DNA of 64,000 bases. Origin: Eubacteriaceae bacterium (lineage in GTDB: Bacteria > Bacillota > Clostridia > Lachnospirales > Lachnospiraceae). Shown here piece after piece: positions 53,326-63,988 of the stretch. The first letter of the stretch is position 1. The number at the start of each line of letters is the position of its first letter. The stretch covers positions 1 to 64,000 of the forward strand of contig CABIYF010000016.1 of NCBI GenBank assembly GCA_902362875.1, read 5' to 3'. The notes under the pieces are model-generated. The model did not search any database and was not told where the DNA came from. It saw only the letters and a list, made by a program, of their open reading frames with translations. The position numbers were made by a program, and so were the translations under genes.

Positions 53326-54285
53326 ATGAACATCAAAAAAGTAGCAGTCTTAGGAGCAGGAGCCGTAGGTTCTTACGTCATCTGGGGACTTTCAAATAAT
53401 AAAGACATCACACTGGGAGTCATAGCCAGCGGCGAAAGAAACGAACGCCTCAAAAATCAAGGCATAATGATCAACGGAATCAAATATACTCCAGAAGTTT
53501 GGACTCCGGAAGAGGCGAAGAATGTTGACCTTCTTATCGTATCTCTGAAATACGGAAGTCTAAGAGGAGCATTAGATGACATCGAGACAATTACCGGAGA
53601 AAACACAACCATCATGAGCTTGATGAATGGAGTTGACAGTGAAGAAATTATCGCAGAGAGAATTGATAAATCCCATATTTTATATTCCTTCATCAAAGTA
53701 GCATCCCAGAGAAAAGAGGACGGATATCATTTTGATCCAGAAACAACGGTAGGAATCTATTTTGGAGAATTAGAAGAACCATACGAAAGTGAACGTGTCA
53801 AAGCGGTCAATGATATTTTTGAAAACACAGGACTCCACTGGATCATCACAGATGATATTCAGGCAGAAATCTGGGGAAAATTTAAACTCAATGTTTGCAA
53901 CAATCTTCCACAGGCAATCTTAGGAGCCGGTGTTGGATGTTATGAAGACAGCGAACATATGGCAGCGATCCGAGAAGGACTAAGACGAGAAGTAGAAGCC
54001 GTTGCCAAAGCAAAAGGCATTGATCTAAGCACGATCAACGCAAAATCCGGCAGAGGAAGCGCAGTCAAAGCATCCGCAAGATATTCCACATTACAGGATC
54101 TTGATGCCGGCCGCCATACAGAGATCGATATGTTCTCAGGGGCAATGATGAGAATGGGAAAAGAACTAGCAATACCAACCCCATACAACGAATACACTTA
54201 CCATATGATCAAAGCACTGGAAGAAAAGAATGACGGTGTATTCGAATACCAAGGGGAAAATGACAGAGTGTCGTGGTCAAAATAA
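53326..54285 (+). CDS. panE: 2-dehydropantoate 2-reductase family protein
   Basis: A 319-residue ketopantoate reductase-type enzyme (NADPH, pantothenate pathway). The dinucleotide motif is LGAGAVGSYV at residues 9-18, and the catalytic lysine region is IWGKFKLNVCNNLPQAI. The C-terminal helical domain includes TEIDMFSGAMMRMGKELAIPTPYNE, as in ApbA_C. Family paralogues act on other 2-oxoacids, so the pantothenate role is likely but not certain. AGGAGG precedes the ATG. Confidence 0.87.
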   Translation: MNIKKVAVLGAGAVGSYVIWGLSNNKDITLGVIASGERNERLKNQGIMINGIKYTPEVWTPEEAKNVDLLIVSLKYGSLRGALDDIETITGENTTIMSLMNGVDSEEIIAERIDKSHILYSFIKVASQRKEDGYHFDPETTVGIYFGELEEPYESERVKAVNDIFENTGLHWIITDDIQAEIWGKFKLNVCNNLPQAILGAGVGCYEDSEHMAAIREGLRREVEAVAKAKGIDLSTINAKSGRGSAVKASARYSTLQDLDAGRHTEIDMFSGAMMRMGKELAIPTPYNEYTYHMIKALEEKNDGVFEYQGENDRVSWSK

Positions 54286-54304
54286 ATATACGAGGAGGAA
54301 AAAG

Positions 54305-55858
54305 ATGAAAAAAAGAATGACAGCAGTGGTACTTTCACTTATTCTGGTAATGCAGATGGTATTTACGACAGGAATCATGCAAAAGAGTGTTAAAGCAATT
54401 GATAGGGAAAATGGAATATGACATAGATTACAAAGATGATCTGTCAGGAGCACAAAAAGCAGAATTAACATTTGTAGATGGTGAAAGTGAAGTGACATTC
54501 AATGGAAATGTCGAAGAAGAAAAATCCTGCAATGGAACGATGCGTGTATCAAAAAGCGGAGAAGATAAGCCATTCAAAGTAGGTACTTACAAATTAAAAG
54601 AAGCCAAGATTACTGATCACAGTGATAAGACAACAACTTATACATTAAATCAATCTGGGACAAAATTAACAGGGGATGATGCTGACACTTGGAATCGATC
54701 AAGAGAGACTTGGGTATGCCAGACCAGATAAAATATATGTGGAACTTGAAGATACGAAAAGACCAAAGAATGTCCTTAAATTTGATAAAGATATTCCATA
54801 TAAAGATGGAGAAATAGGCAAAACAGGTACGATAGACAGTCCAGATGTCATTGTCATAAATGATACAGATCCAGTGGATGATTTTGATGGACCAGTTCTG
54901 AAAGACATTAAACTGGAAAAGTTTATGTATGAAGATAGCGAAACAATTTGCAAAAAATCCTGTTTCCAGCATGGATTTTAAATATAGTTATTGCAAGAAT
55001 GACGGATCAGGATCGTGGGAAGATGCTGTTTTAAAGAGTAAGAAGTGTGAAGCAATTGATGAGACGACATATACATTTACTTATGATACAAGAGAATTAA
55101 AGAAAGCATTCAAAGGTTATTATGATTTCGAAGGAGTAATATTGTATGATAGGATAGGTAATGTAGAAGGTGTTGAGTATGATTATATGACGAAATGGGA
55201 GACAAATCCAATTTCGTATGAATTATACGCAGTCAGGGCTGGAGATATGATACCAGGTTATGACCTTGGAGACTATTATACCGATGAGAATTCCAGAATA
55301 AAGATTCCAGAAGTCATTTTCGATATAGAAAGCGATGATGATTCCAACGAAGATCCACAGCCGCCAGTTCATAACCATACGTTCAAAAAAGTAACAGTAA
55401 AAGCATCCCCAGGAAAAGACGGTAAAACCTATGAACGATGCGATGAATGCGGTGCCACAAGAAATAACAAAACAATCTCAGCACCAAAGACAATGACATT
55501 AAGTCCAAGCAGTTATACATACAACGCTAAGAAACAGACACCAAAAGTTAAGATCACAACAAAGAATGGCTCAACGATCAGTGCATCCAATTACACTGTT
55601 ACATATCCATACAGCAAGAATGCAGGACGCTATAACGTAGTTGTGAAATTCAAAGGAAACTACACAGGGCAGATGTCAAAAACATTCGACATTCTTCTAA
55701 AGACAACAAAACTATCCAAAGTAACTGCAGGAAAGAAAAAGGCAACAATTTCCAAGAATAAAACAGTCACAACAACGATAAAAAGTCTGAAATCCAAAAA
55801 GAAATACTATGTAAGGATTCGTACCTATACAAAAGTAAAATATAATGTAAAAAATTGA
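54305..55858 (+). pseudogene. Secreted surface-protein gene broken by three frameshifts
   Basis: A signal peptide starts at 54305 after AGGAGG (MKKRMTAVVLSLILVMQMVF). The coding signal then moves frame near 54400 (stop at 54421), again near 54700 (stop at 54731), and again near 54945 (stop at 54981), ending at 55858. The last part has HNHTFKKVTVKASPGKDGKTYERC, an Ig-like repeat with LSPSSYTYNAKKQTPKVKI, and a truncated fibronectin-like end LKSKKKYYVRIRTY. These modules are common in Lachnospiraceae surface proteins. Sequencing error could explain one shift, hardly three. Confidence 0.8.
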
Positions 55859-55925
55859 TTTAAATATGATATGATTAAGTAAATTATTTATTTTTATGCA
55901 GGAGTATATACAGGGGAAATCACAG

Positions 55926-57797
55926 ATGAATCATAAAAAGAAAAAAACAAAAAATAAAATATTGAAGCTGGTCTGTCTATTGATTTTTGTCATTGGAACA
56001 GCGGTATTTTTGGAAGCAGCAATTCTTTATACCGTCAATAATAAGAATGTATACCAAATATCAAAAGTACTGTTAGATCAAGCGGTTGATATTATCGAAA
56101 AGAATCAAAAGAATGAAGATGATATGATACAGTCGCTAAAAGAAGATTATATCGTTCGAGCCAAAGCAGTTTCTTACATTATTGATGCAAAACCAGAAGC
56201 AGAAAAAAATATAACGGAATTAAAAAAGATCGCAGATCTTATGTCAATCGATGAAATCCACATCTTTGACAAAAAAGGAAAGATATACAGTGGAACAGAA
56301 CCAAAATATTATGGTTACAGCTTTGATTCCGGTGAACAAATGGCATATTTTAAGCCGATGTTGAAAAACAAAAAACTTACTATGTGCCAGGATGTCACGC
56401 CGAATACATCAGAAGGAAAGAAGATGATGTATGCACTTGTATGGAATGAAGCAGGAGATCGTATGATACAGGTTGGGATCGAGCCTGTCCGGCTGCTTCA
56501 GGAAGTTAAGCAAAACGAAGCAGATGCCGTTGTTGCCAATATGCCCGTATATAAAGGAATGAGTTTATATGTTACAGACAAGAAATCCGGCAAGATCTAT
56601 GGTGCGACGGACTCCAAAAAGATTGGCAAGACATTAGATGATATAGGACTTAGCAGGCAGCGAAAGAAGATAGCAAAAGAGAATCTTGTGTCAGGAATCG
56701 TCCGCGTTGATGGAGAAAAGAGTCTTTACATCATAAAGAAAACAAAAAAATATATCGTTGGTGTTACATTTGAGATAGCTTCGGATAATGCAAGCAATAT
56801 GATTGCAATATTGATCATGGTTGTATATTTAAGTATTGCAGCAGGGGTCATACTTTTGGTAATCTCCAGATTATCAAAGGTCAGGAAAGAAAAGAAAGAA
56901 CAGTCAGCAATGCTGTCATCTATTTCAGAAATGTCTAACATAGATAAGATGACCGGATGTTTCAACCGAAGATCATACGAAGAAGATCTCTCCAAGATGT
57001 CGGCAAATGATCAGTTTATTTATATTTCGATGGACGTGAATGGATTAAAGATCATTAATGACAGTCATGGACATGCAGCAGGAGACGAATTGATCTGCGG
57101 AGCTGCAGCATGTATGCGGAGCTGCTTTGATAAGTACGGAAAAGTTTATAGGATCGGTGGAGATGAATTTGTCGCAGTTTTATTCGTTCAATTAGAGCAG
57201 TTTTTATGGATCAAGACAGAATTTGACGGTGATATCAGATATTGGACAGGAAATCAGGTGGAAGAGATATCTATTTCCTGCGGATACGTTTCAAGCGGCG
57301 AGCGCAAATGGGCATCCATGAAAGAAATCGCCAATGTCGCAGATATCCGCATGTACGAAGAAAAAGCAATGTACTATAAGAAAAATGGAGTAGACCGTCA
57401 GGGACAGCCGGCTTCATATGTGGCTCTTTACAGATTGTATTCACAAATCTTGAGAATCAATCTGCAAAAGGATCATTACAAGATTTTGAATTGGAAAGAA
57501 ACTATTCATAAAAACAAACAGCTTCCAAAAGGAACATTAACAGAATGGTTTGATAATTTTCAAGACATCCAGTTCATTCATCCAGATGACAGAGAAGAAT
57601 ATCAGCAAAAGACAGATCTTGAATATCTGAAACAACAATTTGCAGAGCAAAAGGAATTTGTTACGATCACATATCGAGTGAAAGAAGGTACAGATTATAA
57701 AACAGTAACTTTAGAAATCGTACCAGAAGATGAGAATTCAAAAAATACCTATGAAGGATTTTTGTATGTAAAAGACAGCAAGGCAAATCTTATTTAA
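55926..57797 (+). CDS. Membrane diguanylate cyclase with C-terminal PAS-like domain
   Basis: A 623-residue protein. Transmembrane helices near residues 10-32 and 290-318 enclose a Cache-like extracytoplasmic sensor. The GGDEF domain (about 345-500) has DVNGLKIINDSHGHAAGDEL and an intact GGDEF active site (RIGGDEF, residues about 411-416), so it should make cyclic di-GMP. The inhibitory RxxD site is replaced by DKYG. A C-terminal PAS-like unit of about 120 residues (FIHPDDREEYQQK) follows, an unusual order. ATG 55926 has AGGGG 9 nt upstream. Confidence 0.87.
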   Translation: MNHKKKKTKNKILKLVCLLIFVIGTAVFLEAAILYTVNNKNVYQISKVLLDQAVDIIEKNQKNEDDMIQSLKEDYIVRAKAVSYIIDAKPEAEKNITELKKIADLMSIDEIHIFDKKGKIYSGTEPKYYGYSFDSGEQMAYFKPMLKNKKLTMCQDVTPNTSEGKKMMYALVWNEAGDRMIQVGIEPVRLLQEVKQNEADAVVANMPVYKGMSLYVTDKKSGKIYGATDSKKIGKTLDDIGLSRQRKKIAKENLVSGIVRVDGEKSLYIIKKTKKYIVGVTFEIASDNASNMIAILIMVVYLSIAAGVILLVISRLSKVRKEKKEQSAMLSSISEMSNIDKMTGCFNRRSYEEDLSKMSANDQFIYISMDVNGLKIINDSHGHAAGDELICGAAACMRSCFDKYGKVYRIGGDEFVAVLFVQLEQFLWIKTEFDGDIRYWTGNQVEEISISCGYVSSGERKWASMKEIANVADIRMYEEKAMYYKKNGVDRQGQPASYVALYRLYSQILRINLQKDHYKILNWKETIHKNKQLPKGTLTEWFDNFQDIQFIHPDDREEYQQKTDLEYLKQQFAEQKEFVTITYRVKEGTDYKTVTLEIVPEDENSKNTYEGFLYVKDSKANLI

Positions 57798-57980
57798 TTA
57801 AGATATAGCTTTGCTGCCTCTTTTTTACAAAACAAAACAATGACAATTTTTTTTTGAAAAAATTAGTATTATGATAAATAGACGATGAAAGAAGACGCTG
57901 ATATAATAAATGTAAAGAAATCAAGGAAAAACGTACAAAAACAGCAATAAAATGGACGATATATCAGGAGGAAAATAATC

Positions 57981-58502
57981 ATGGGATTCTTTTTTAAAAA
58001 CAAGAAAAAAAACAAAGCAGAAGAGGCAGTGACACAGGTGCCAGAGGTAATAACTGAGACTGTGACAACAGAAGGAGCGATTCTGGCAAGAGAAGGAATC
58101 AAGCTTGGACTTCCAACAGTGAGTATGGAAGAAGCAATCGTGGCAGCAGGGGAACTGTTAAGAGATCTTGGATATGTAGATGATGATTATATTCCAGCAA
58201 TGATCCGAAGAAATGAAGAAGCATCCGTATATATGGGATTGGGACTTGCAATTCCACATGGAACAGAAGATGCAAAAAGAAATGTAAAGAAGAGTGGAAT
58301 CATCGTAATGCAGTACCCAGATGGAGTTGAATTTAACGGAGGAACAGCACAACTTGTGATCGGAATTGCAGGGGTTGGAGATGAACATTTGGAGATCCTT
58401 GGACAGATCACAGAAGCAGTGACAGAAGAAGAGATTTTAGAAGAATTAAAGAAGACAACAGATGTCGATTATATTTTGAAGACATTTGCGAATATGGAGT
58501 AA
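57981..58502 (+). CDS. Orphan PTS IIA component, fructose/mannitol family
   Basis: A 173-residue protein with a basic N-terminal tail of about 15 residues, an acidic linker and a PTS EIIA type-2 domain. The phosphoacceptor is His93 in AIPHGTEDAKRNV. LGLPTVSMEEAIVAAGELL is typical of mannitol-type IIA. No IIB, IIC or activator with PRD domains is nearby, so it may serve a distant permease or act as a regulator. AGGAGG lies before the ATG. A terminator follows. Confidence 0.87.
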   Translation: MGFFFKNKKKNKAEEAVTQVPEVITETVTTEGAILAREGIKLGLPTVSMEEAIVAAGELLRDLGYVDDDYIPAMIRRNEEASVYMGLGLAIPHGTEDAKRNVKKSGIIVMQYPDGVEFNGGTAQLVIGIAGVGDEHLEILGQITEAVTEEEILEELKKTTDVDYILKTFANME

Positions 58503-58512
58503 CACTCTTTCA

Positions 58513-58545
58513 ACTGTGGTATGATATTTTATACCACAGTTTTTT
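58513..58545 (+). terminator. Terminator after the PTS IIA gene
   Basis: ACTGTGGTAT (58513-58522) pairs perfectly with ATACCACAGT (58531-58540), followed by six T. A second small hairpin (ATCCTGC/GCAGGAT, about 58559-58576) lies just after it. Confidence 0.85.
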
Positions 58546-58634
58546 AGTTTATAGGAGAATCCTGCAAAGCAGGATCCTTTCTTGTTATCTTATTTCTGTC
58601 ACATATACGAAAGACTACCTTCGCAAATCAGAAT

Positions 58635-59009
58635 TTAAGAATGCATCTTAGAATCTTCCTCCCGAAGATTCTCATACAACTTCCGGGAATCCCACTTCCG
58701 ATTCTCATCCGTCAAAACCGCCTTCAAAGGAATTCCAGCAATTCGTTTCTTATGGAATCCTTTGATCACCTGATCGATCTCAAAACTAGTGAGTCCAACC
58801 ATAATCATCATCTCATCATCAAAAGAGAAGTCTCCAGAGAGATCTTCACAAGCATCAAAGCCATCAATATCTGCCAAATACCCAATTGGCTGTCCAAAAT
58901 CAGCAGCAGCGACTTGTTTAATGCGAATCTTTAAAGGCATCAAAACTCTGCGGATATCGATGGCGCGTTTTTTATCTTTGATATTATATAATAAAATCTG
59001 TTTCTTCAT
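58635..59009 (-). CDS. DUF3783 protein
   Basis: A 124-residue protein of the DUF3783 family: ILLYNIKDKKRAIDIRRVLMPLKI at the N terminus and EMMIMVGLTSFEIDQVIKGFHKKRIAGIPLKAVLT in the second half. The function is unknown. It lies 96 nt after mutS2 on the same strand and may be cotranscribed with it. Confidence 0.78.
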   Translation of the reverse strand: MKKQILLYNIKDKKRAIDIRRVLMPLKIRIKQVAAADFGQPIGYLADIDGFDACEDLSGDFSFDDEMMIMVGLTSFEIDQVIKGFHKKRIAGIPLKAVLTDENRKWDSRKLYENLREEDSKMHS

Positions 59010-59105
59010 GGAACGAATACCTCATTTATTGTATCGAAAAAATTTTATTTTAAACTTCAGTGTGACAGCAATTACAGTATAACAGTAATTACAGTGTAAC
59101 GACAA

Positions 59106-61508
59106 TTACAGCATAACAACTGTTACACCAAGATCTCCTTCTCCATACTCACCATCGCGGTAACCAGAGATACGTTTCTGCTTCTTCAACTGTTTAAAGT
59201 AATTATGAAGTCCCTTACGTAGGGCACCAGTACCTTTTCCGTGGACAACGGTGATCTGTGCTAAGTTTGCAAGACACGCATCGTCAATATATTTATCAAG
59301 CTGTGCGATCGCTTCATCAACGGTCATTCCCATGACATTGATTTCAGGACGGATGGAAGCGGATTTGTTGATCGCTGTACGTCCGCGGTTGCGGCTTTCG
59401 TTTCTCTGGTTTTCACGTTTGACATCTTTGGCAGTCTTTGTGATCTCAAGGTCTTTGATATTGACAAGAGAACGCATCATACCCATCTGAACGTATAAGT
59501 CACCTTTTGCATTTGGAAGAGTGGAAACAGTTCCGGCGAGGGAAAGACTTGTTACATAAACTTCATCACCAACATGGAAATCACTTGCATCGTGACGTTT
59601 CTTATTCTTTTTCTTTGTCTTATAAGCCATCTGGTTTTCAAGTTTCGTCATGCGGCCGCGAAGATCGCTTCGCATATGTTCCATCTGTTTATTTGCATTT
59701 GGATTCTTGTTTTGTTTCTTTAACTTGTTATATTCACGGATCGTAGAATCTGCAACTTCTTTCGCCTCGGAAATGATGTTGTGAGCTTCTTCACGTGCTT
59801 CACGAAGCATCTTGTCACGTTTTTCTTTAATGTTATCCTGACGGGATTTGAGACTCTTACGAAGTGTTTCGATTTCTTTGCGGTATTCAAGAATCTCTTC
59901 CTGTTCTTTTTCAATTGTCTGTTTACTTTTTTCAAGATCAGCTAAAATTGTTTCAAAGTCTTTGACAGACTCATCAATCTGATCAGCAGCACCTTCAATG
60001 ATATGTTCGTCTAATCCTAATTTACGTGAAATTGCAAACGCATTACTCTTTCCAGGAATACCGATCATCAGACGGTAGGTTGGAGAAAGAGTTTCCACAT
60101 CAAACTCACAGGAAGCATTTTCAATATCATCGGTGGAAAGGGCGAACATCTTCAGTTCACTGTAATGGGTTGTAGCCATTGTCTTAATACCGCGTCCATG
60201 CAGATCACTTAAAATAGAGATTGCAAGTGCAGCACCTTCGATTGGGTCTGTACCACCACATAACTCATCGAGTAAGACTAAAGAATCTCTATGAGCCTGC
60301 TGAACGATGGATACGATATTTGTCATATGAGAGGAGAACGTACTTAAGTTCTGCTCAATACTCTGCTCATCTCCGATATCCGCAAAGATCTCACGGAAAA
60401 TTCCAAGAGAAGATCCCTGGAATGCAGGAATATGAAGTCCTGCCTGTCCCATTAAGGATAGTAAGCCAACGGTTTTTAAAGACACTGTTTTACCACCAGT
60501 GTTTGGTCCGGTAACGATCAGCATGGAGAAGTCTTTTCCAAGAGATACGTTGATCGGAACAACTTTTTTGCGGTCTAATAAAGGATGACATCCCTGTTTG
60601 ATATTGATAATGCCATCTTCACGGAAAATAGGTTTGGATGCATCGATATCTTTGGCATACTTTGCTTTTGCAAAAATAAAGTCTAACAGCACCAGTGTTT
60701 TCTGGTCGTGAGCAAGATCGTCAACACCATAAGAAGCCTGTTCACTTAACATAGAAAGAATATGCTCAATCTCAGACTGTTCTTTTCCCTCTAATTCCTT
60801 TAATTCATTATTTAATGTCACAACAGACATTGGTTCGATAAACAATGTATTTCCAGAAGCTGACTGATCGTGGATCATACCCTGGAAAGAACTTCTGTAT
60901 TCCTGTTTAACTGGAATACAGTAACGGCCATTTCTCATGGTAACGATCGCATCCTGCAGTTTATCCTGATTGGAAGCAGAACTTACCAGTGCAGTTAACT
61001 GTGTATGAATCTTCTGGTTTGTCTGTTTCATTGCACGACGGATATGCTTCAAAGTAGAAGAAGCATCGTCACTGATCTCTTCCTCAGAAATGATACAGCG
61101 GCGGATCTCGTGCAGGAGATCATCTAAAGGCACAAGGCTTTCAAATAACTCATCCAGAGAATCGGCTTCAATATCATCCTCTGTGCGGACTCCGTAAGAA
61201 ACAGCGTTCTTTACAGATTCCAGAACACGAGCGATATCAAGCAGTTCGCCAGTTCCAAGCGTACCTCTCATCTTCAGACGTGCAAGAGAAGGGGAAAGAT
61301 CACTTACCCCAAAAAAAGATACATTTCCACGTTTATAGATACGTGTCAATGCATCCTGTGTCTGATCCTGAGCATTTAAGATATCAGCTTCCTCAGTCAT
61401 CGGTTTTAAATTAGCACACATCGACTTCCCAAGTTCGGTTGTCGCGTATCCGGTTAAAATATTTATAATCTTATCAAATTCAAGTGTTTGTAATACTTTC
61501 TGATTCAT
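59106..61508 (-). CDS. mutS2: Endonuclease MutS2
   Basis: An 800-residue MutS-family ATPase. There are core and clamp regions, an ATPase with Walker A TGPNTGGKTVSLKT and a Walker B region (SLVLLDELCGGTDPIEG), then a long charged coiled coil (about 515-640). The C-terminal Smr nuclease domain carries TVVHGKGTGALRKGL. MutS2 acts in suppression of recombination or rescue of collided ribosomes, not in mismatch repair. GAGGA precedes the ATG. It is full length. Confidence 0.95.
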   Translation of the reverse strand: MNQKVLQTLEFDKIINILTGYATTELGKSMCANLKPMTEEADILNAQDQTQDALTRIYKRGNVSFFGVSDLSPSLARLKMRGTLGTGELLDIARVLESVKNAVSYGVRTEDDIEADSLDELFESLVPLDDLLHEIRRCIISEEEISDDASSTLKHIRRAMKQTNQKIHTQLTALVSSASNQDKLQDAIVTMRNGRYCIPVKQEYRSSFQGMIHDQSASGNTLFIEPMSVVTLNNELKELEGKEQSEIEHILSMLSEQASYGVDDLAHDQKTLVLLDFIFAKAKYAKDIDASKPIFREDGIINIKQGCHPLLDRKKVVPINVSLGKDFSMLIVTGPNTGGKTVSLKTVGLLSLMGQAGLHIPAFQGSSLGIFREIFADIGDEQSIEQNLSTFSSHMTNIVSIVQQAHRDSLVLLDELCGGTDPIEGAALAISILSDLHGRGIKTMATTHYSELKMFALSTDDIENASCEFDVETLSPTYRLMIGIPGKSNAFAISRKLGLDEHIIEGAADQIDESVKDFETILADLEKSKQTIEKEQEEILEYRKEIETLRKSLKSRQDNIKEKRDKMLREAREEAHNIISEAKEVADSTIREYNKLKKQNKNPNANKQMEHMRSDLRGRMTKLENQMAYKTKKKNKKRHDASDFHVGDEVYVTSLSLAGTVSTLPNAKGDLYVQMGMMRSLVNIKDLEITKTAKDVKRENQRNESRNRGRTAINKSASIRPEINVMGMTVDEAIAQLDKYIDDACLANLAQITVVHGKGTGALRKGLHNYFKQLKKQKRISGYRDGEYGEGDLGVTVVML

Positions 61509-61737
61509 GATAAATTCCTCATTTACATTAAATTATTGCAACTCTTACTTATTATATCGAAAATTCATTAAAATTTTCCAATATATAAAGAGTTTATCAT
61601 AGATTGTTTTTGCTGTAAACACAGGGAAAATGGGAATTCCAGACGTTAATTTACAAGAACTTAACATAAGACATGATGCAATTTTACATTGAGCAAGTAC
61701 AATAGAAATTACACCGTATAAAGATTTGGAGGAAAAG

Positions 61738-63798
61738 ATGAAAACACAGCAAAAGATTTTTATGAACCGGGAACTGTCCTGGCTCAAATTTAATGAAAGA
61801 GTATTAGAAGAAGCTGAGAACAAAGAAGTACCACTGTGTGAGAGACTGACATTCGCATCCATTTACCAGAGCAACTTAGACGAATTTTTTATGGTAAGGG
61901 TAGGATCATTGATCGACCAGATGCTGCTAGATAAAAATATGAAAGAAAACAAGACAAAAATGACACCGAAAGAGCAGCTGGATGCGATCATGCCACAGGT
62001 TCGGAAGTTAAACCGAAGAAAAGACAACGTATATGAAGAAATGATGGAGGCACTCAAAGACTACAATATTAATCTTGTCAATTTCCAGAAAATATCTAAA
62101 AAAGAAAGCGAATACCTAAGAGCTTATTTTCAGGCAGAGATCGCGCCATTGATTTCCCCAACGATCATCGGAAAAAGACAGCCATTTCCATTTTTAAAGA
62201 ATAAGGAAATCTATGCGGTAGCAGTGCTGGAAACAAAAAATGGAAAAGAAAAATTAGGGATCATTCCATGTGGAAATGAAGTGTTTGAACGGCTGATCAA
62301 TATTCCGGGCAAAGATGCTTATATGTTATCAGAAGAAATGATCCTTCACTATGTGCCAAGAATCTTTAAAGGATACCATGTAAAAGCAAAATCTCTGATC
62401 CGAATTACAAGAAATGCAGATATTGATGCAGATTCCATGTATGATGAAGATCTTGATTACAGAGACTTTATGGTAGAGATCATTAAGAAACGAAAGAAAC
62501 TTGCACCAGTGAGAATGGAATTGTCAAAAGAAATGGATGGAGAGATTATCGATCTTTTATGTGGATATTTAGATCTCGATCCAGAGTATGTATTTTATAA
62601 TCATACACCACTGGATCTGTCATTTGTCTTTACAATTCAGGATATTTTAAGAAGAGAACCAGACCTGTTCTTCGACAGACGAGTGCCGCAAAAATCAGCA
62701 CAATTTAATGAAGAAGAATCCATTATGGATCAGATTGCCAAGAAAGACAAGCTGCTGTCTTATCCATATGAAAGCATGCGTCCATTCTTAAAATTACTGC
62801 AGGAAGCAGCAGAAGATAAAAATGTTGTATCCATCAAAATGACATTATACCGCGTGGCAAAACAAAGTAAGATCATCGAATCACTGATCGAAGCCGCTGA
62901 AAATGGAAAAGAGGTCACGATCTTAGTAGAATTAAAGGCAAGATTTGATGAAGAAAATAATATCGAATGGTCCAGAAGATTAGAAGATGCCGGATGCCGT
63001 GTCATTTACGGACTGGATGGCTACAAAGTACATTCCAAGCTGTGTCTGATCACAAGAAAGAAAAAGGGAAAAGTTGCATACATAACACAGATCGGAACAG
63101 GAAACTATAATGAAAAAACAAGCCGTCTCTACACAGACTTGTCCTTAATGACAGCAAACGTAGATATCGCAATGGAAGCAGCCGAAGTATTTCAGGCACT
63201 TTCTATGGGAGAAACCGTAGAATCTGTGGATCATTTGTTAGTAGCACCACACTGCCTGCAGAACAAAGTGATCCACATGATCGATCGTGAAATTGAACAC
63301 GCAAAGATCGGGGAACCTGCATATATCGGATTAAAAATGAATTCCTTAAGTGATAAGAAGATCATGGAAAAATTAATCGAAGCTTCAAAAGTAGGCGTTA
63401 AAATTGACATGATCGTAAGAGGAATCTGCTGTCTGATTCCGGGAGTCAAGGGAGAGACTGAAAATATACAGGTAAGAAGTATCGTAGGAAGATACTTGGA
63501 ACACTCCAGAATTTACATTTTCGGAACGCAGGGCAGAGAAAAAGTTTATATTGCGTCTGCAGACTTTATGACAAGAAATACAGTACGAAGAGTTGAAGTT
63601 GCAGCACCAGTATACGATCCAGAAATCAAAATGCAGCTGATCGAAATGTTTATTACAATGTTAAGTGATAATGTCAAAGCAAGAGAAGAAGACAATAAAG
63701 GAAACTATAAGATTCCAAAAAATCAGGATACACCGCTCAATTCACAGGAATTCTTTTACGAGCAGGCTTATAGAAATGCTGGAAATGTAAATCTATAA
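61738..63798 (+). CDS. ppk1: Polyphosphate kinase 1
   Basis: A 686-residue PPK1 that makes polyphosphate from ATP. The N-terminal domain has NRELSWLKFNERVLEEA. The catalytic C1/C2 region has SIKMTLYRVAKQSKIIESL and the autophosphorylated histidine in GYKVHSKLCLI; a second conserved histidine follows in EHSRIYIF. ATG 61738 follows GGAGG; the TTG at 61726 overlaps that site. The gene stands alone after a 229-nt gap shared with mutS2. Confidence 0.95.
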   Translation: MKTQQKIFMNRELSWLKFNERVLEEAENKEVPLCERLTFASIYQSNLDEFFMVRVGSLIDQMLLDKNMKENKTKMTPKEQLDAIMPQVRKLNRRKDNVYEEMMEALKDYNINLVNFQKISKKESEYLRAYFQAEIAPLISPTIIGKRQPFPFLKNKEIYAVAVLETKNGKEKLGIIPCGNEVFERLINIPGKDAYMLSEEMILHYVPRIFKGYHVKAKSLIRITRNADIDADSMYDEDLDYRDFMVEIIKKRKKLAPVRMELSKEMDGEIIDLLCGYLDLDPEYVFYNHTPLDLSFVFTIQDILRREPDLFFDRRVPQKSAQFNEEESIMDQIAKKDKLLSYPYESMRPFLKLLQEAAEDKNVVSIKMTLYRVAKQSKIIESLIEAAENGKEVTILVELKARFDEENNIEWSRRLEDAGCRVIYGLDGYKVHSKLCLITRKKKGKVAYITQIGTGNYNEKTSRLYTDLSLMTANVDIAMEAAEVFQALSMGETVESVDHLLVAPHCLQNKVIHMIDREIEHAKIGEPAYIGLKMNSLSDKKIMEKLIEASKVGVKIDMIVRGICCLIPGVKGETENIQVRSIVGRYLEHSRIYIFGTQGREKVYIASADFMTRNTVRRVEVAAPVYDPEIKMQLIEMFITMLSDNVKAREEDNKGNYKIPKNQDTPLNSQEFFYEQAYRNAGNVNL

Positions 63799-63988
63799 AA
63801 TTTTCTGGAAACAGGATGGAAAGGCAGGAATCTCCTTTGTGAACAATCCGTCATAACGTGCGAATATAAACGAAATTCCCCTAGATTTTACAAGCAAACT
63901 ATGGCATAATAACATAGGTAAAAAAATAGAGGATTTAAAAAACGCCAGAGAAGATGTTGGCGTACACGAATTAGAAAGGCACAATAAC

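Noticed and set aside
55926..57797. A frameshifted EAL domain after GGDEF
   Set aside because: The C-terminal 120 residues are one continuous PAS-like segment with HPDD, and no EAL motif occurs in any frame nearby.
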